Source: PALSA-607 sp036510735
Lineage (GTDB): Bacteria; Actinomycetota; Actinomycetes; Acidothermales; Acidothermaceae
Assembly (NCBI GenBank): GCA_036510735.1
Contig: DATCDK010000073.1
Coordinates: 1-22,654 of the forward strand
Reading direction: 5' to 3'
Length of the DNA stretch: 22,654 nucleotides
In this document: in pieces, positions 1 through 8,170 of the stretch
Layout of the letters: the number at the start of each line of letters is the position of its first letter
Position numbering within the stretch: the stretch's first letter is position 1
Position numbers and translations under genes: made by a program
The notes under the pieces: model-generated
Databases searched by the model: none
Told to the model about the DNA's origin: nothing
Seen by the model: the letters and a program-made list of their open reading frames with translations, nothing else

Positions 1-2481
1 AGATTCATCCTCGGTTACATCATGGCTCTGGTCGTCGTCTGCACGTTGCTTACGCTTGCGTCGCATTACGTCTTCGGCGGCGTCGCCTTCCGGACACCCG
101 GCGAGCGAGTGACCAGGGGAGCGCGCACCCACCTCGCGCTGTTGTTGTTCGTGTTCGTCGTGTGCAAGGCGATCGCCTACTACCTCGACAGATTCGGTCT
201 AGCGTTCTCGAGCCGTGGCGCCGTCCAAGGGCCTTCCTATACCGACGTGCATGCCGTGCTGCCCGCCAAGGAGATCCTGCTCGTCATCTCCTTGCTCTGT
301 GCCGCGTTGTTTGTTGCAACAATCTTCCGCACGGGTTGGCTGCTGCCAGCCGTTTCCTTCGGGTTGCTGGTTTTCTCGGCGATCATCATCGGCGGCATCT
401 ACCCGTTGATCGTGCAGAACTTCCAGGTGAAGCCGAGCGAGGCAGACAAGGAAGCTCCGTATATTCAGCGCAACATCAATGAGACGCGCGATGCATACGG
501 TCTCGACAAGGTGAAGGTTGCCCCGTATGCGGCCACGACGACCGTCAGCGCGAGCGCACTGACCAACAGCACGGCGATCGGCGCAGGGGTCCGACTGCTC
601 GACAACGCGGTGTTGCCGCCCACGTACAACCAGCTGCAGCAGTTCCGCAACTTCTACAACATCGACAAGCTCGACGTCGACCGCTACGTCATCAATGGCC
701 AGGAGCAGGACGCTGTCGTCGCCACTCGCGAACTCAACCTTGCAGGAGTTCCCACGAGCCAGAAGTCGTGGATCAACGAGCACCTCGTCTACACCCACGG
801 TTACGGATTCGTGGCCGCGCCCGGCGATGGTGTCGACAACGACGGGCGGCCGTCGTTCATCGAGTCGAACATCCCGGTCACCGGTAGCCTCGGGACGTTC
901 CAGCCGCGGGTGTATTTCGGCGAGGGCGAGACGTCGTTCTCCGTTGTCGGTCAACCTGCTGGCGCTTCGCCCCGCGAATATGACTTCCCGACGAACGGCG
1001 GCAACGGGCAGCAGTACAACACCTACGACGGCGGCGGCGGGGTGTCGATCGGTTCGACGTTCAGGCAACTCGAGTACGCGTTGCGTTTCGGTGATAAGAA
1101 CTTGATCCTGTCTGACGGCATCAACTCAGACTCGCGAATCCTGTATGACCGTGACCCGCGGCAGCGAGTGTCGAAGGTCGCGCCGTACCTCACCCTCGAC
1201 GGCGATCCGTACTCGGCCATCGTCGACGGCAAGCTGGTGTGGATTGTCGACGGCTACACGACGAGCGACGGTTTCCCTTACTCGCAAAGAGAAAACCTGA
1301 ACGCTATTACGCAAGACACGAACACAGAGACCGCCACGACGAAAGAGCAGTCGAGCGAGAAGATCAACTACATTCGCAACTCGGTCAAGGCGACCGTCGA
1401 TGCCTACACCGGCGCCGTCACGCTCTACGCGTGGGACGCCACAGATCCGGTTCTCAAGACGTGGATGAAGGTCTTCCCCGGCACCGTGAAGCCGGAATCT
1501 GCGATGAGTACGCAGTTGCTCGCCCACGTTCGCTACCCCGAAGACATCTTCAAGGTGCAGCGCAATCTGCTCGCGAAGTACCACGTGACTGACCCGCATG
1601 CGTTTTACGGTCAGCAAGACTTCTGGCAGGTCCCTGCGGACCCGACTCAATCCACCAACCCGCAGCCATTCCAGCCGCCGTACTACCTCACGCTGAAGAT
1701 GCCCGACCAGCCCAAGCCGACGTTCTCGCTCACCACGACGTTTGTCCCTCAAGGAAGAACCAACCTGTCGGCGTTCATGGCCGTCGACAGCGATCCGGGC
1801 CCCGACTACGGGACGATCCGGGTGCTTCAGTTGCCGCGAAGCCTGTTGATCAGCGGACCGGGCCAGGTGCAGAACCAATTCGAGTCTGACCCGAACGTGC
1901 AGACGACCCTGAACATTCTGCGTGTGCAGGGCGGCGCGGCCGGCGTCACGTACGGCAACCTACTTTCGTTGCCGGTCGCGGGCGGCTTGCTGTACGTCGA
2001 GCCTGTGTACGTGAAGGCAGCGGGTGGCCAGGGCAGCTATCCGTTGTTGCAGAAGGTGCTCGTCTCCTTCGGTAACAACATCGGCTTCCAGAGCACGTAT
2101 TCGGCAGCGATCGCCAGTCTTGTCGGTGCGCCGCCGGGGTCGTCGAGTTCCGGTTCGACAGGTACTGGCACTGGTCCGACTGGCAGTGCGCCACCGGGCT
2201 CGACCAGCCCATCGCCGTCCGCGCCTGCGAGTCCGTCATCGTCACCGTCGGTGCTGGTGCCGCCAGATCTGGCGCAAGACATCGCGGCAGCACAACAGGC
2301 CTACGCCGATGGTCAGGCCGCGCTGAAAGCCGGCGACTTCGCGGCCTACGGGTTGGCTCAACAACGCCTTGCGGCAGCTCTGGCGAAGGCTGCCGGCGTG
2401 TTGTCGCCGACCCTGTCGCCGAGCCCTTCAACGCTTCCATCGCCGACGAGCGGCGCGACCTCGCCGAGCGCGTCGCCATAG
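1..2481 (+). CDS. UPF0182 family integral membrane protein, 5'-truncated by window edge
   Basis: The frame is open from base 1; seven codons precede the first ATG at 22, so the true start lies outside the window and 826 residues are visible. Counting from that ATG, about three or four membrane segments lie in the first 135 residues (roughly 1-20, 38-55, 85-102 and 108-132). A long extracytoplasmic-looking domain follows, with motifs such as AYGLDKV, TRELNLAG and THGYGFVAAP that are typical of UPF0182. The C-terminus has a Ser/Pro/Thr/Gly-rich linker (about 700-745), an Ala/Gln-rich helix (about 750-790) and a second Ser/Pro tail. Family members are usually near 950-1000 residues with about seven N-terminal membrane segments, so roughly 150 residues are missing. 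The biochemical function of the family is not established. Confidence 0.93.
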   Translation, partial: RFILGYIMALVVVCTLLTLASHYVFGGVAFRTPGERVTRGARTHLALLLFVFVVCKAIAYYLDRFGLAFSSRGAVQGPSYTDVHAVLPAKEILLVISLLCAALFVATIFRTGWLLPAVSFGLLVFSAIIIGGIYPLIVQNFQVKPSEADKEAPYIQRNINETRDAYGLDKVKVAPYAATTTVSASALTNSTAIGAGVRLLDNAVLPPTYNQLQQFRNFYNIDKLDVDRYVINGQEQDAVVATRELNLAGVPTSQKSWINEHLVYTHGYGFVAAPGDGVDNDGRPSFIESNIPVTGSLGTFQPRVYFGEGETSFSVVGQPAGASPREYDFPTNGGNGQQYNTYDGGGGVSIGSTFRQLEYALRFGDKNLILSDGINSDSRILYDRDPRQRVSKVAPYLTLDGDPYSAIVDGKLVWIVDGYTTSDGFPYSQRENLNAITQDTNTETATTKEQSSEKINYIRNSVKATVDAYTGAVTLYAWDATDPVLKTWMKVFPGTVKPESAMSTQLLAHVRYPEDIFKVQRNLLAKYHVTDPHAFYGQQDFWQVPADPTQSTNPQPFQPPYYLTLKMPDQPKPTFSLTTTFVPQGRTNLSAFMAVDSDPGPDYGTIRVLQLPRSLLISGPGQVQNQFESDPNVQTTLNILRVQGGAAGVTYGNLLSLPVAGGLLYVEPVYVKAAGGQGSYPLLQKVLVSFGNNIGFQSTYSAAIASLVGAPPGSSSSGSTGTGTGPTGSAPPGSTSPSPSAPASPSSSPSVLVPPDLAQDIAAAQQAYADGQAALKAGDFAAYGLAQQRLAAALAKAAGVLSPTLSPSPSTLPSPTSGATSPSASP

Positions 2482-2501
2482 GAGCGGCGGCCACCTGCGA
2501 T

Positions 2502-2530
2502 TTGTGGGCGCCGCATAGTTGACGTAAAGT
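2502..2530 (+). promoter_or_regulatory. Probable housekeeping promoter of the initiator tRNA
   Basis: TTGTGG (2502-2507) and TAAAGT (2525-2530) are separated by 17 bp. The -10 fits the actinobacterial TANNNT pattern and predicts a start near 2537, a few bases before the mature tRNA end at 2542. The UPF0182 gene stops at 2481, so the tRNA appears to have its own promoter. Confidence 0.55.
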
Positions 2531-2541
2531 GGTAGAACCGA

Positions 2542-2618
2542 CGCGGGGTGGAGCAGCTCGGTAGCTCGCTGGGCTCATAACCCAGAGGTCACAGGTTCAA
2601 ATCCTGTCCCCGCTACCA
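2542..2618 (+). tRNA. Initiator tRNA-fMet (CAT anticodon)
   Basis: The cloverleaf is 77 nt with an encoded CCA end. The 7-bp acceptor arms (CGCGGGG and CCCCGCT) pair except for a C1-U72 mismatch. A mismatch at 1-72 is the hallmark of initiator tRNAs (C-A in E. coli). The anticodon stem CTGGG/CCCAG encloses CTCATAA with anticodon CAT and carries the three consecutive G-C pairs next to the loop that direct the tRNA to the ribosomal P site. The T arm is ACAGG-TTCAAAT-CCTGT. It is therefore the initiator rather than the elongator methionine tRNA. Confidence 0.97.
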
Positions 2619-2632
2619 AAGAACCGCAGGTT

Positions 2633-2673
2633 AGAGGCCTGATCACCGATCTGGTGGTCGGGCCTCTTTCTTT
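2633..2673 (+). terminator. Rho-independent terminator of the tRNA-fMet gene
   Basis: A 15-bp stem (2633-2647 with 2653-2667, allowing G-T pairs) with the 5-nt loop GATCT is followed by TTTCTTT. It begins 15 nt after the tRNA and is the only hairpin in the window with a clear T-rich tail. Confidence 0.88.
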
Positions 2674-2759
2674 GGAAGCAACCCACGTACGCGGGCGTTG
2701 GTGCGTGTGAGGACAGTGTGCGACCCCGCACAAGGTTCTGGGCAAGGGGGCCGACGAAT

Positions 2760-3206
2760 ATGAAAACTCTGTACACGGCCGAAGCAGTTGTCGAAGGCGG
2801 ACGCGCAGGACACGGTCGGACGTCGGACGGTCGGCTCGACGTCGACCTCTCCGTCTCAGATGGCCTAGGTGGTCAGGGCGGCAGCGGCACGAATCCTGAG
2901 CAGCTGTTTGCTGTCGGCTATGCCGCCTGCTTCCAATCAGCGCTCCTATACGTCGCCAACGGACGGAAGCTCGACGCCGCTGGCTCGCGCATCACGTCGC
3001 GCGTGTCCCTGGGACCGACCGGTCACGGCGGCATGAGCTTGGCTGTTGCCCTCGACTTGCATGCACCGAACCTGCCCTTAGCCGAGGCGGCCGGCCTCAT
3101 GGAACGGGCGCACGAACTGTGTCCGTATTCGAACGCCACTCGCGGCAACATTGATGTCGTACTCACCGTCGACGGGCCATCACTCGAAGCCGCCCGGGCC
3201 GCGTGA
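2760..3206 (+). CDS. ohr: Organic hydroperoxide resistance protein, Ohr/OsmC family
   Basis: Thiol peroxidase of the Ohr subfamily, which reduces organic hydroperoxides in the cytoplasm using a dithiol. The 148-aa product matches the usual length of about 140. The catalytic cysteines are Cys57 (in GYAACFQSAL) and Cys121 (in ELCPYSNATRGNI); the latter motif is characteristic of Ohr rather than OsmC. Arg20 and Glu47 (NPEQLF) fit the active-site Arg and Glu of the family. The frame is open to a GTG at 2718, but the ATG at 2760 is preferred because AAGGGGG lies about 10 nt upstream and the protein then begins MKTLYTAEA, as in homologues. It stands alone between the tRNA terminator and the two-component operon. 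No MarR-type OhrR gene is adjacent. Confidence 0.93.
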   Translation: MKTLYTAEAVVEGGRAGHGRTSDGRLDVDLSVSDGLGGQGGSGTNPEQLFAVGYAACFQSALLYVANGRKLDAAGSRITSRVSLGPTGHGGMSLAVALDLHAPNLPLAEAAGLMERAHELCPYSNATRGNIDVVLTVDGPSLEAARAA

Positions 3207-3274
3207 CGTCCCTGGTTTAGGGGCCCCGAGGACCCCGTCAGTCGTTCGTCAGGTAACGCCAGCGATGATGATTC

Positions 3275-3943
3275 GTGCGCGTTTTGATAGCGGAGGACGA
3301 CGAGGCGCTGCGTAGCGTGCTCATCCGCGGGCTTACAGAGAACGGCTATGTCGTTGATGCCGTTGGTGACGGTGAAGCCGCGCTGAGCTATTTGGCGAGT
3401 TACGAGTATGAGGTCGTCATCCTCGACTGGCGGATGCCGAGAGTGAACGGCTACGACGTGCTTGTGGCGATCCGTAAGCGCCGACTAGCGGTCCCGGTGC
3501 TCATGCTGACAGCGATGGATCGGTCTGCGGATCGGATCGCCGGCCTGGACGGCGGCGCAGATGACTACCTCGTCAAGCCGTTCGACTTCGGTGAGTTATT
3601 GGCTCGCCTGCGCGCGTTGCAGCGGCGGCCTTCGGTGGTCACAGGAGTGGTCCTGCGCTGCGGCGATCTCAGTCTTGACCCGGCATCGCGCGATGCGCGC
3701 GTCGGCAACTTGCCGCTGGCCGTGACTGCGACTGAACTCGCAATTCTCGAACTCCTCCTGCGCCGTACTCCTGCCATCGTGACGCGCCAGTCGATTGCGG
3801 TGAATGTATGGCCCGTGGAAGCCGATGGCATCGGATCGAACACGATCGACGTCCATCTGGCTCGGCTACGCGCCAAGCTTGTCGGCTCGCACACACGCTT
3901 AGAGACGGTGCGTGGCGTCGGCTATCGGCTGTTGCCATCGTGA
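3275..3943 (+). CDS. OmpR/PhoB-type two-component response regulator
   Basis: DNA-binding response regulator of 222 aa. The receiver domain (1-115) has the acidic pocket Asp8/Asp9, phospho-acceptor Asp51 (VILDWRMP), Thr79 and Lys101 (LVKPF). The winged-helix effector domain (about 125-220) ends in the typical RGVGYRLLPS. The GTG at 3275 is the only sensible start, because an in-frame TGA lies just upstream and the protein then begins MRVLIAEDDE. There is no clear Shine-Dalgarno. The histidine kinase gene starts 7 nt after the stop, so the two should be co-transcribed and form a cognate pair. The target genes cannot be read from sequence; the downstream DoxX-Rieske gene is the obvious candidate. 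Confidence 0.95.
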   Translation: MRVLIAEDDEALRSVLIRGLTENGYVVDAVGDGEAALSYLASYEYEVVILDWRMPRVNGYDVLVAIRKRRLAVPVLMLTAMDRSADRIAGLDGGADDYLVKPFDFGELLARLRALQRRPSVVTGVVLRCGDLSLDPASRDARVGNLPLAVTATELAILELLLRRTPAIVTRQSIAVNVWPVEADGIGSNTIDVHLARLRAKLVGSHTRLETVRGVGYRLLPS

Positions 3944-3950
3944 GCAGACA

Positions 3951-5213
3951 ATGAAGATGTCGATTCCGCTTCGCCCAGCGCTGCGGGTCGCAACTGCCGC
4001 GACAGCTGTTGTCGGCTTGTTCTACGCGCTCATCGTCGTCGGCATCCTGACGTTGGTGTCGAACAGGCTTCTGCACGAGACCGACGGCCGGATAGCGGAG
4101 CAACTCTCCAACGCTCGGCAGCTGTCGCCGGCACAACTGTCGTCGCGAGCAGAGCTCAGACGCGATTCGGATGATCCCCCGGTGTACTACTGGCAGGTCA
4201 GTGCAGCTGGTGTCGTAACTGCGACAAGCGCCGATACGTTCTCGTTCCCCGTCGGACTCTTGCGTGGGCAGTCGAGCGGACCTCGCACGGCCTTTGTCGA
4301 TGGCAGGGACTTCCGCTTCGAGTATGTCCCGAAGGCCGACGGCTCGCGGATCTACGCCGCGGAGAGCCTCGCGCAGCCGCACCACGTGCGCAGCCTGCTC
4401 ATGATGTCGGCAATTGTCGTGTCGCCTGCGCTGCTGGCCGCGGTGTTCGTGAGCGCATTCGTGATTGGCCGGTCAGCATCCAAGCCTGTCGAGAGCGCAC
4501 GGGTGCGGCAACTGGAGTTCACCGCTGATGCCTCGCACGAACTACGAACTCCCCTCACGGTCATCGAGGCCGAGGTCGGGTTGGCCCTCACGACCGATCG
4601 CTCGGCGAGCGGGTACCGCGACGCACTCCAGCGGGTGGCCGGCGAGACGCCTCGATTGCGAAAGATTGTCGAAGACATGCTCTGGCTCGCACGCTTCGAC
4701 TCCGAGCCGCCGTTGCCTCAGGCTGAGATCGTCGATCTGACCACGGTGGCGCAGCAATGTGCCGACCGGTTCGGTCCGGTGGTGGCGTCCAGAGACATCC
4801 GGCTCAGCCTCGAAGTGAATGGCGACGATCACCCGCACGTCGCCGCTGCGCCGGAGTGGCTCGACCGACTGATCGGCGTCCTGCTCGACAACGCCACTCG
4901 CTACGCGAAGTCACCGGGCCAGGTCGCCATCGTGGTCGATAGCAGTTCCGGCAATGTGGCTTTGACGGTGGCTGATGACGGCCCGGGCATTCCTGTCGGG
5001 GAGCGGCCGCGGTTGTTTGACCGGTTCCACCGCGTCGAGGAAAACGGCGGTCAGGGTGCGGGCCTCGGGCTGGCGATTGCCGATGCGGTTGTGCGGACGA
5101 CGCATGGGCGTTGGTCGGTGGGTGAGTCGGCGCTGGGTGGCGCCCGGATGACCGTGACCTGGCCGCGGGTGCGAACCCAGTCGGCGCCAAAACTGCCCTC
5201 GCTACAGCCCTGA
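3951..5213 (+). CDS. Sensor histidine kinase, membrane bound, lacking an evident HAMP domain
   Basis: Partner of the preceding response regulator, 420 aa. TM1 is at about 13-37, a sensor loop of about 110 residues outside the membrane follows, and TM2 is at about 151-173. HisKA has the phospho-acceptor His196 in FTADASHELRTPLT. The ATPase domain shows the N box (LLDNATRYA, near 311-319), G1 box (VADDGPGIP, near 340) and F/G2 boxes (FDRFHRVEENGGQGAGLGLA). Only about 20 residues separate TM2 from the HisKA helix, too few for a HAMP of about 50 residues. The ATG at 3951 is chosen over the GTG at 3912, which would overlap the regulator and add residues read out of its 3' end. The DoxX-Rieske gene starts 13 nt after the stop. 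Confidence 0.94.
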   Translation: MKMSIPLRPALRVATAATAVVGLFYALIVVGILTLVSNRLLHETDGRIAEQLSNARQLSPAQLSSRAELRRDSDDPPVYYWQVSAAGVVTATSADTFSFPVGLLRGQSSGPRTAFVDGRDFRFEYVPKADGSRIYAAESLAQPHHVRSLLMMSAIVVSPALLAAVFVSAFVIGRSASKPVESARVRQLEFTADASHELRTPLTVIEAEVGLALTTDRSASGYRDALQRVAGETPRLRKIVEDMLWLARFDSEPPLPQAEIVDLTTVAQQCADRFGPVVASRDIRLSLEVNGDDHPHVAAAPEWLDRLIGVLLDNATRYAKSPGQVAIVVDSSSGNVALTVADDGPGIPVGERPRLFDRFHRVEENGGQGAGLGLAIADAVVRTTHGRWSVGESALGGARMTVTWPRVRTQSAPKLPSLQP

Positions 5214-5226
5214 ATAGAGTTTCCAC

Positions 5227-6420
5227 ATGAGTGCTGGCCACCAGGACGGCACCTCGCGAGCACCAGCCGCCCCCACCTCGCCCGGCGCGCGCTGGCTGTG
5301 GTTGGTCCCGCCCGGTTCAGTGCCCACTCTTTCCGACTGGGCGCTGCTGCCGCTGCGTGCATTCCTCGGTTTCACGTTCTGCTTCGCCGGCTTGCAGAAG
5401 CTGGCGAACCCCGCCTTCCTTGACGCCGCCAATCCCACCTCCATTCAGGCGCAGATGGCCGGGGCAGTGCGGCGTAGCCCGATCCACGACCTCATCTCAC
5501 CGCTCGCGCATCATGCGGCCCTCATCGGTGTGGTGATCGCGTTGGGCGAGGTCGCGGTCGGCGTCGGTGCCTTGCTCGGCTTGCTGACCCGAATCGCGGC
5601 GATCGGCGGATTGTTGCTGTCGCTCAATCTGTTTCTCGCGGTCAGCTTTCATACCAGCCCGTACTACACGGGCAGCGACATCGTGTTCGTGTTCGCGTGG
5701 ATGCCGTTCATCGTCGCCGGCGGTGGCTTGCTGTCCCTGGATGCTCTCGTCGCTAACGTCGTTGCAGCTCGACAGGCGTGGTCCGGTGCGCCCATTGACG
5801 TCGACCGGCGCCGGGTCCTTGGCGCGGTGACGTTCGCGGCCGCAGCGGTTGCGGTTCTCAGTGCGGGCGCGGCGGCTGGGCTGGGACGACTCTTCAACAC
5901 CGCCTCGCCGACAGCACCGTCGGACGAGCTATCGAACGGACTGGACTCGCCTGCTGTGAGCAGCCCCGCGGCCTCGCAGGCACCGCCGACCGTCTCGACC
6001 AGTTCATCGTCGAGCGCGAGTGCGATCGCGCCGACATCGACTCCGTCCGCTACGCCCACCGCGAAGCCGGCGACGCCGACGCCCGCCACGACTACCCCGA
6101 AGACGACGCCGCCAGGCAGCAAGATTGGCCCAGCAACCGGCGTCCCGGTTGCTGGTTCTGCGGCATTTCAGGATCCCGCCACCGGTGACCCGGCGATTGT
6201 CGTCCAACCCAAAGCTGGCAGCTTCCTCGGTTTCGACGCCGTCTGCCCGCATGCTGGCTGCACGGTCGGCTATGACCAGCGGCGGGTGCGGTTCGTCTGT
6301 CCATGCCACGGTTCGGAGTTCAACGGGAGCACCGGCGCGGTCGAGGTTGGCCCGGCGACGCGTGGGCTGCGTCGGATCACAGTCGCGGAGGGATCGGACG
6401 GACAGCTGTATGCCCGATAG
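5227..6420 (+). CDS. DoxX/DoxD-type membrane domain fused to a C-terminal Rieske [2Fe-2S] domain
   Basis: A 397-aa two-part protein. Residues about 38-180 form a four-helix membrane domain resembling DoxX/DoxD, the small subunit of thiosulfate:quinone oxidoreductase (RAFLGFTFCFAGLQKL, then LGEVAVGVGALLGLLTR). A twin-arginine-like segment (DVDRRRVLGA followed by a hydrophobic stretch, about 192-219) resembles the Tat anchor of ordinary Rieske proteins. After a Ser/Thr/Pro linker (about 225-305) comes a Rieske domain with cluster ligands Cys340/His342 and Cys358/His361 and the disulfide pair Cys345/Cys360 (CPHAGC and CPCHGS). Inference: a membrane electron-transfer protein linking quinone chemistry to an external 2Fe-2S centre. 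It starts 13 nt after the kinase gene with a poor ribosome binding site, suggesting translational coupling. Substrate unknown. Confidence 0.88.
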   Translation: MSAGHQDGTSRAPAAPTSPGARWLWLVPPGSVPTLSDWALLPLRAFLGFTFCFAGLQKLANPAFLDAANPTSIQAQMAGAVRRSPIHDLISPLAHHAALIGVVIALGEVAVGVGALLGLLTRIAAIGGLLLSLNLFLAVSFHTSPYYTGSDIVFVFAWMPFIVAGGGLLSLDALVANVVAARQAWSGAPIDVDRRRVLGAVTFAAAAVAVLSAGAAAGLGRLFNTASPTAPSDELSNGLDSPAVSSPAASQAPPTVSTSSSSSASAIAPTSTPSATPTAKPATPTPATTTPKTTPPGSKIGPATGVPVAGSAAFQDPATGDPAIVVQPKAGSFLGFDAVCPHAGCTVGYDQRRVRFVCPCHGSEFNGSTGAVEVGPATRGLRRITVAEGSDGQLYAR

Positions 6421-6554
6421 GTATCACCGTGATTGGGCGGTTTCGGGTGACTGCAATACTCGCGTTCGGTTCGTGGCTGGTGCATGCTTGAGCCCAACCG
6501 GGCGTCCTTGTCCGGCGTAGGGGGACGGATGACCTGGATGGGTGGGCACGCCAG

Positions 6555-7235
6555 TTGGATGACTCGGGCCCGGAACACGATTCTGTCCCTCGCCGGATCT
6601 GCCTACTGTCTGTGCACATGCTCAGCATCAGCGGCGCGGGTATCTCTATGGTGACCAAAACCGGCAACCGTGGCGTCGTCTGTGCAACTGACGACGTCTC
6701 GGCGCGTATTGAGGACCTTCAATTCACCCTGGGCGAAGGCCCCTGTGTCGATGCCGCCGAGTTCGGGGCACCGGTCATGGTCTCTGACCTACGCACACCA
6801 GATGGCATCGTGGTCGATCGCTGGCCCGCGTTCCTTGAGGGTGCTGGAGCTGCCGGCGTGCGTGCTGTATTTGCATTTCCCCTACGAATCGGGGCCATCA
6901 ACGTCGGCGTGCTTGACGCCTATCGCAGCGTTCCCGGGCCACTTCGCGACGGCCAGCTGCGTGCGGCACTGCTTGCTGCCGACGCGGCCGCCTTGGCGCT
7001 CCTGCACCTAGGCACCGCCAGTGACGACCTGTTCTCCGACAACGCCGACGTTCGTTCGGCCTATCAGCTCCAAGTGCACCAAGCCACGGGCATCGTGCAG
7101 GTTCAGCTCGGTGTCCCAACGGAGGAAGCATTCCTGATGCTTCGCGCGCGTGCGTTCGCGCTCGGTCGACCGCTCGTTGACGTGGCGACGGATGTCGTCG
7201 CGCGTCGCCTTCGTTTTTCGGTGGAGGATCAATGA
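6555..7235 (+). CDS. GAF-ANTAR domain transcription antitermination regulator 1
   Basis: Probable ligand-responsive RNA-binding regulator. The GAF domain spans about 1-155 (LQFTLGEGPCVDA, RAVFAFPLRIGAINVG) and the ANTAR three-helix domain about 167-221 (VHQATGIVQVQLGVPTEEAF). ANTAR proteins bind paired hairpins in nascent RNA to relieve termination. The start is uncertain. The annotated start is TTG at 6555, but the frame stays open upstream to 6492 and codons from 6528 read D-D-L-D-G-W-A-R-Q, which look like normal family sequence. The region before TTG 6555 has no in-frame ATG or GTG, only CTG at 6534, which lies 9 nt after AGGGGG (6519-6524). An ATG at 6529 is in another frame and soon stops. 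The 3' end overlaps the next gene by 4 nt (ATGA), so the two are coupled. Confidence 0.88.
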   Translation: MDDSGPEHDSVPRRICLLSVHMLSISGAGISMVTKTGNRGVVCATDDVSARIEDLQFTLGEGPCVDAAEFGAPVMVSDLRTPDGIVVDRWPAFLEGAGAAGVRAVFAFPLRIGAINVGVLDAYRSVPGPLRDGQLRAALLAADAAALALLHLGTASDDLFSDNADVRSAYQLQVHQATGIVQVQLGVPTEEAFLMLRARAFALGRPLVDVATDVVARRLRFSVEDQ

Positions 7236-7999
7236 GTAGCTCTGACGTGGCCGGCGGACCGGCCCCAGATCGCGAGCAGCTGCTCGCGGAAACGTTCGTG
7301 GCGCTAGCGGACACTCTTGTCGATGACTACGACGTCGTGGAACTCCTGCACCAACTGGTCGACGCCTGCGTCAACCTGCTCGGCGTGAGCGCTGCCGGCC
7401 TAATGCTCGACGACCAACGTGGCAATCTTGCGGTGGTGGCGTCCTCGAACGAAGAAACTCGCTTGCTTGAGGTGCTCCAGCTGCAAAGCGACGCGGGGCC
7501 GTGCCTCGACTGCGTGCGGACCGGTGTGCCGGTTACCGTCGATGATCTCGAGGTTGACCAGGCCCGCTGGCCGGTGTTCGCCACCGCCGCTATGTCGGTC
7601 GGGTTCCGGTCGGTGGCTGCGGTACCGCTGCGCCTTCGCACAGAGACCATTGGCGCTCTGAATATGTTTCACAGCGCGGCGCATCCGGTTGCCTTGAACG
7701 ATCGACGGCTCGCGCAGGCGCTGGCTGACGTAGCGACGATCGGCATCTTGCAGCGACGCTCCAGCCATCGCAGCGCGATGATGGCCGAACAACTCCAGCA
7801 CGCACTCAACAGCCGGGTCGTGATCGAGCAGGCCAAGGGCGTTCTCGCCGAGCGAAACGGCGTCGATATGGACGCCGCGTTCACGGCGTTGCGACGCTAC
7901 GCGCGCAATCACAATCGCAAGCTCAGTGAGCTGGCGATGGATGTCGTCCGCGGCGAGGTCGATCCGACGGCTGTCCAGACGGGACGCCGGGTCACCTAG
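7232..7999 (+). CDS. GAF-ANTAR domain transcription antitermination regulator 2
   Basis: A 255-aa protein with a GAF domain (about 35-175: LLHQLVDACVNLLGVSAAG, SDAGPCLDC, FRSVAAVPLRLR, IGALNMF) and a canonical ANTAR domain (about 185-240: LNSRVVIEQAKGVLAERNGVD, then FTALRRYARNHNRKLSELA). The AKG motif at 201-203 is the typical ANTAR signature, so this is the most classical of the three GAF-ANTAR proteins here. Its GAF sequence belongs to a different subgroup from regulators 1 and 3, which share LQFT.GEGPC and RAVFAFP. The ATG overlaps the previous stop as ATGA, predicting translational coupling. About 170 nt separate it from the next gene, enough for a new promoter, though none is clear there. 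Confidence 0.93.
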   Translation: MSSSDVAGGPAPDREQLLAETFVALADTLVDDYDVVELLHQLVDACVNLLGVSAAGLMLDDQRGNLAVVASSNEETRLLEVLQLQSDAGPCLDCVRTGVPVTVDDLEVDQARWPVFATAAMSVGFRSVAAVPLRLRTETIGALNMFHSAAHPVALNDRRLAQALADVATIGILQRRSSHRSAMMAEQLQHALNSRVVIEQAKGVLAERNGVDMDAAFTALRRYARNHNRKLSELAMDVVRGEVDPTAVQTGRRVT

Positions 8000-8170
8000 G
8001 GCGCGAACTCGACTGCGCATGCCTGCCGAGTCGGTCGCTGAGGATGCTCAGGGTTGGTTCGTGACCTTTTGCGACTTTTTTATGTCATCATGGGGTAGTT
8101 CCACGTGCTTGGGTTTCGTCTGGACCTTGCCCCTCGGCGCGTCAGCCTCTGACCAAAGGCGGCGAGCGGC

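Noticed and set aside
199..1068. 289-aa minus-strand open frame inside the UPF0182 gene
   Set aside because: It lies antisense to a well-supported gene, its translation is Arg/Asp/Val-rich without domains, and such frames are expected in high-GC DNA.
3221..3238. GGGGCCCC and nearby CCCC as a terminator after ohr
   Set aside because: The possible stem is only 4 bp and there is no T tract.
8010..8051. Two adjacent hairpins (CGACT...AGTCG and CTGAG-GATG-CTCAG) as a possible ANTAR RNA target
   Set aside because: ANTAR targets have paired six-base loops; these loops are 14 and 4 nt and the stems are only 5 bp.
8092..8098. GGGTA as a stress sigma-factor (SigB/SigF-like) -10 before the RGCVC-like gene
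   Set aside because: No GTTT-type -35 occurs 14-18 bp upstream.
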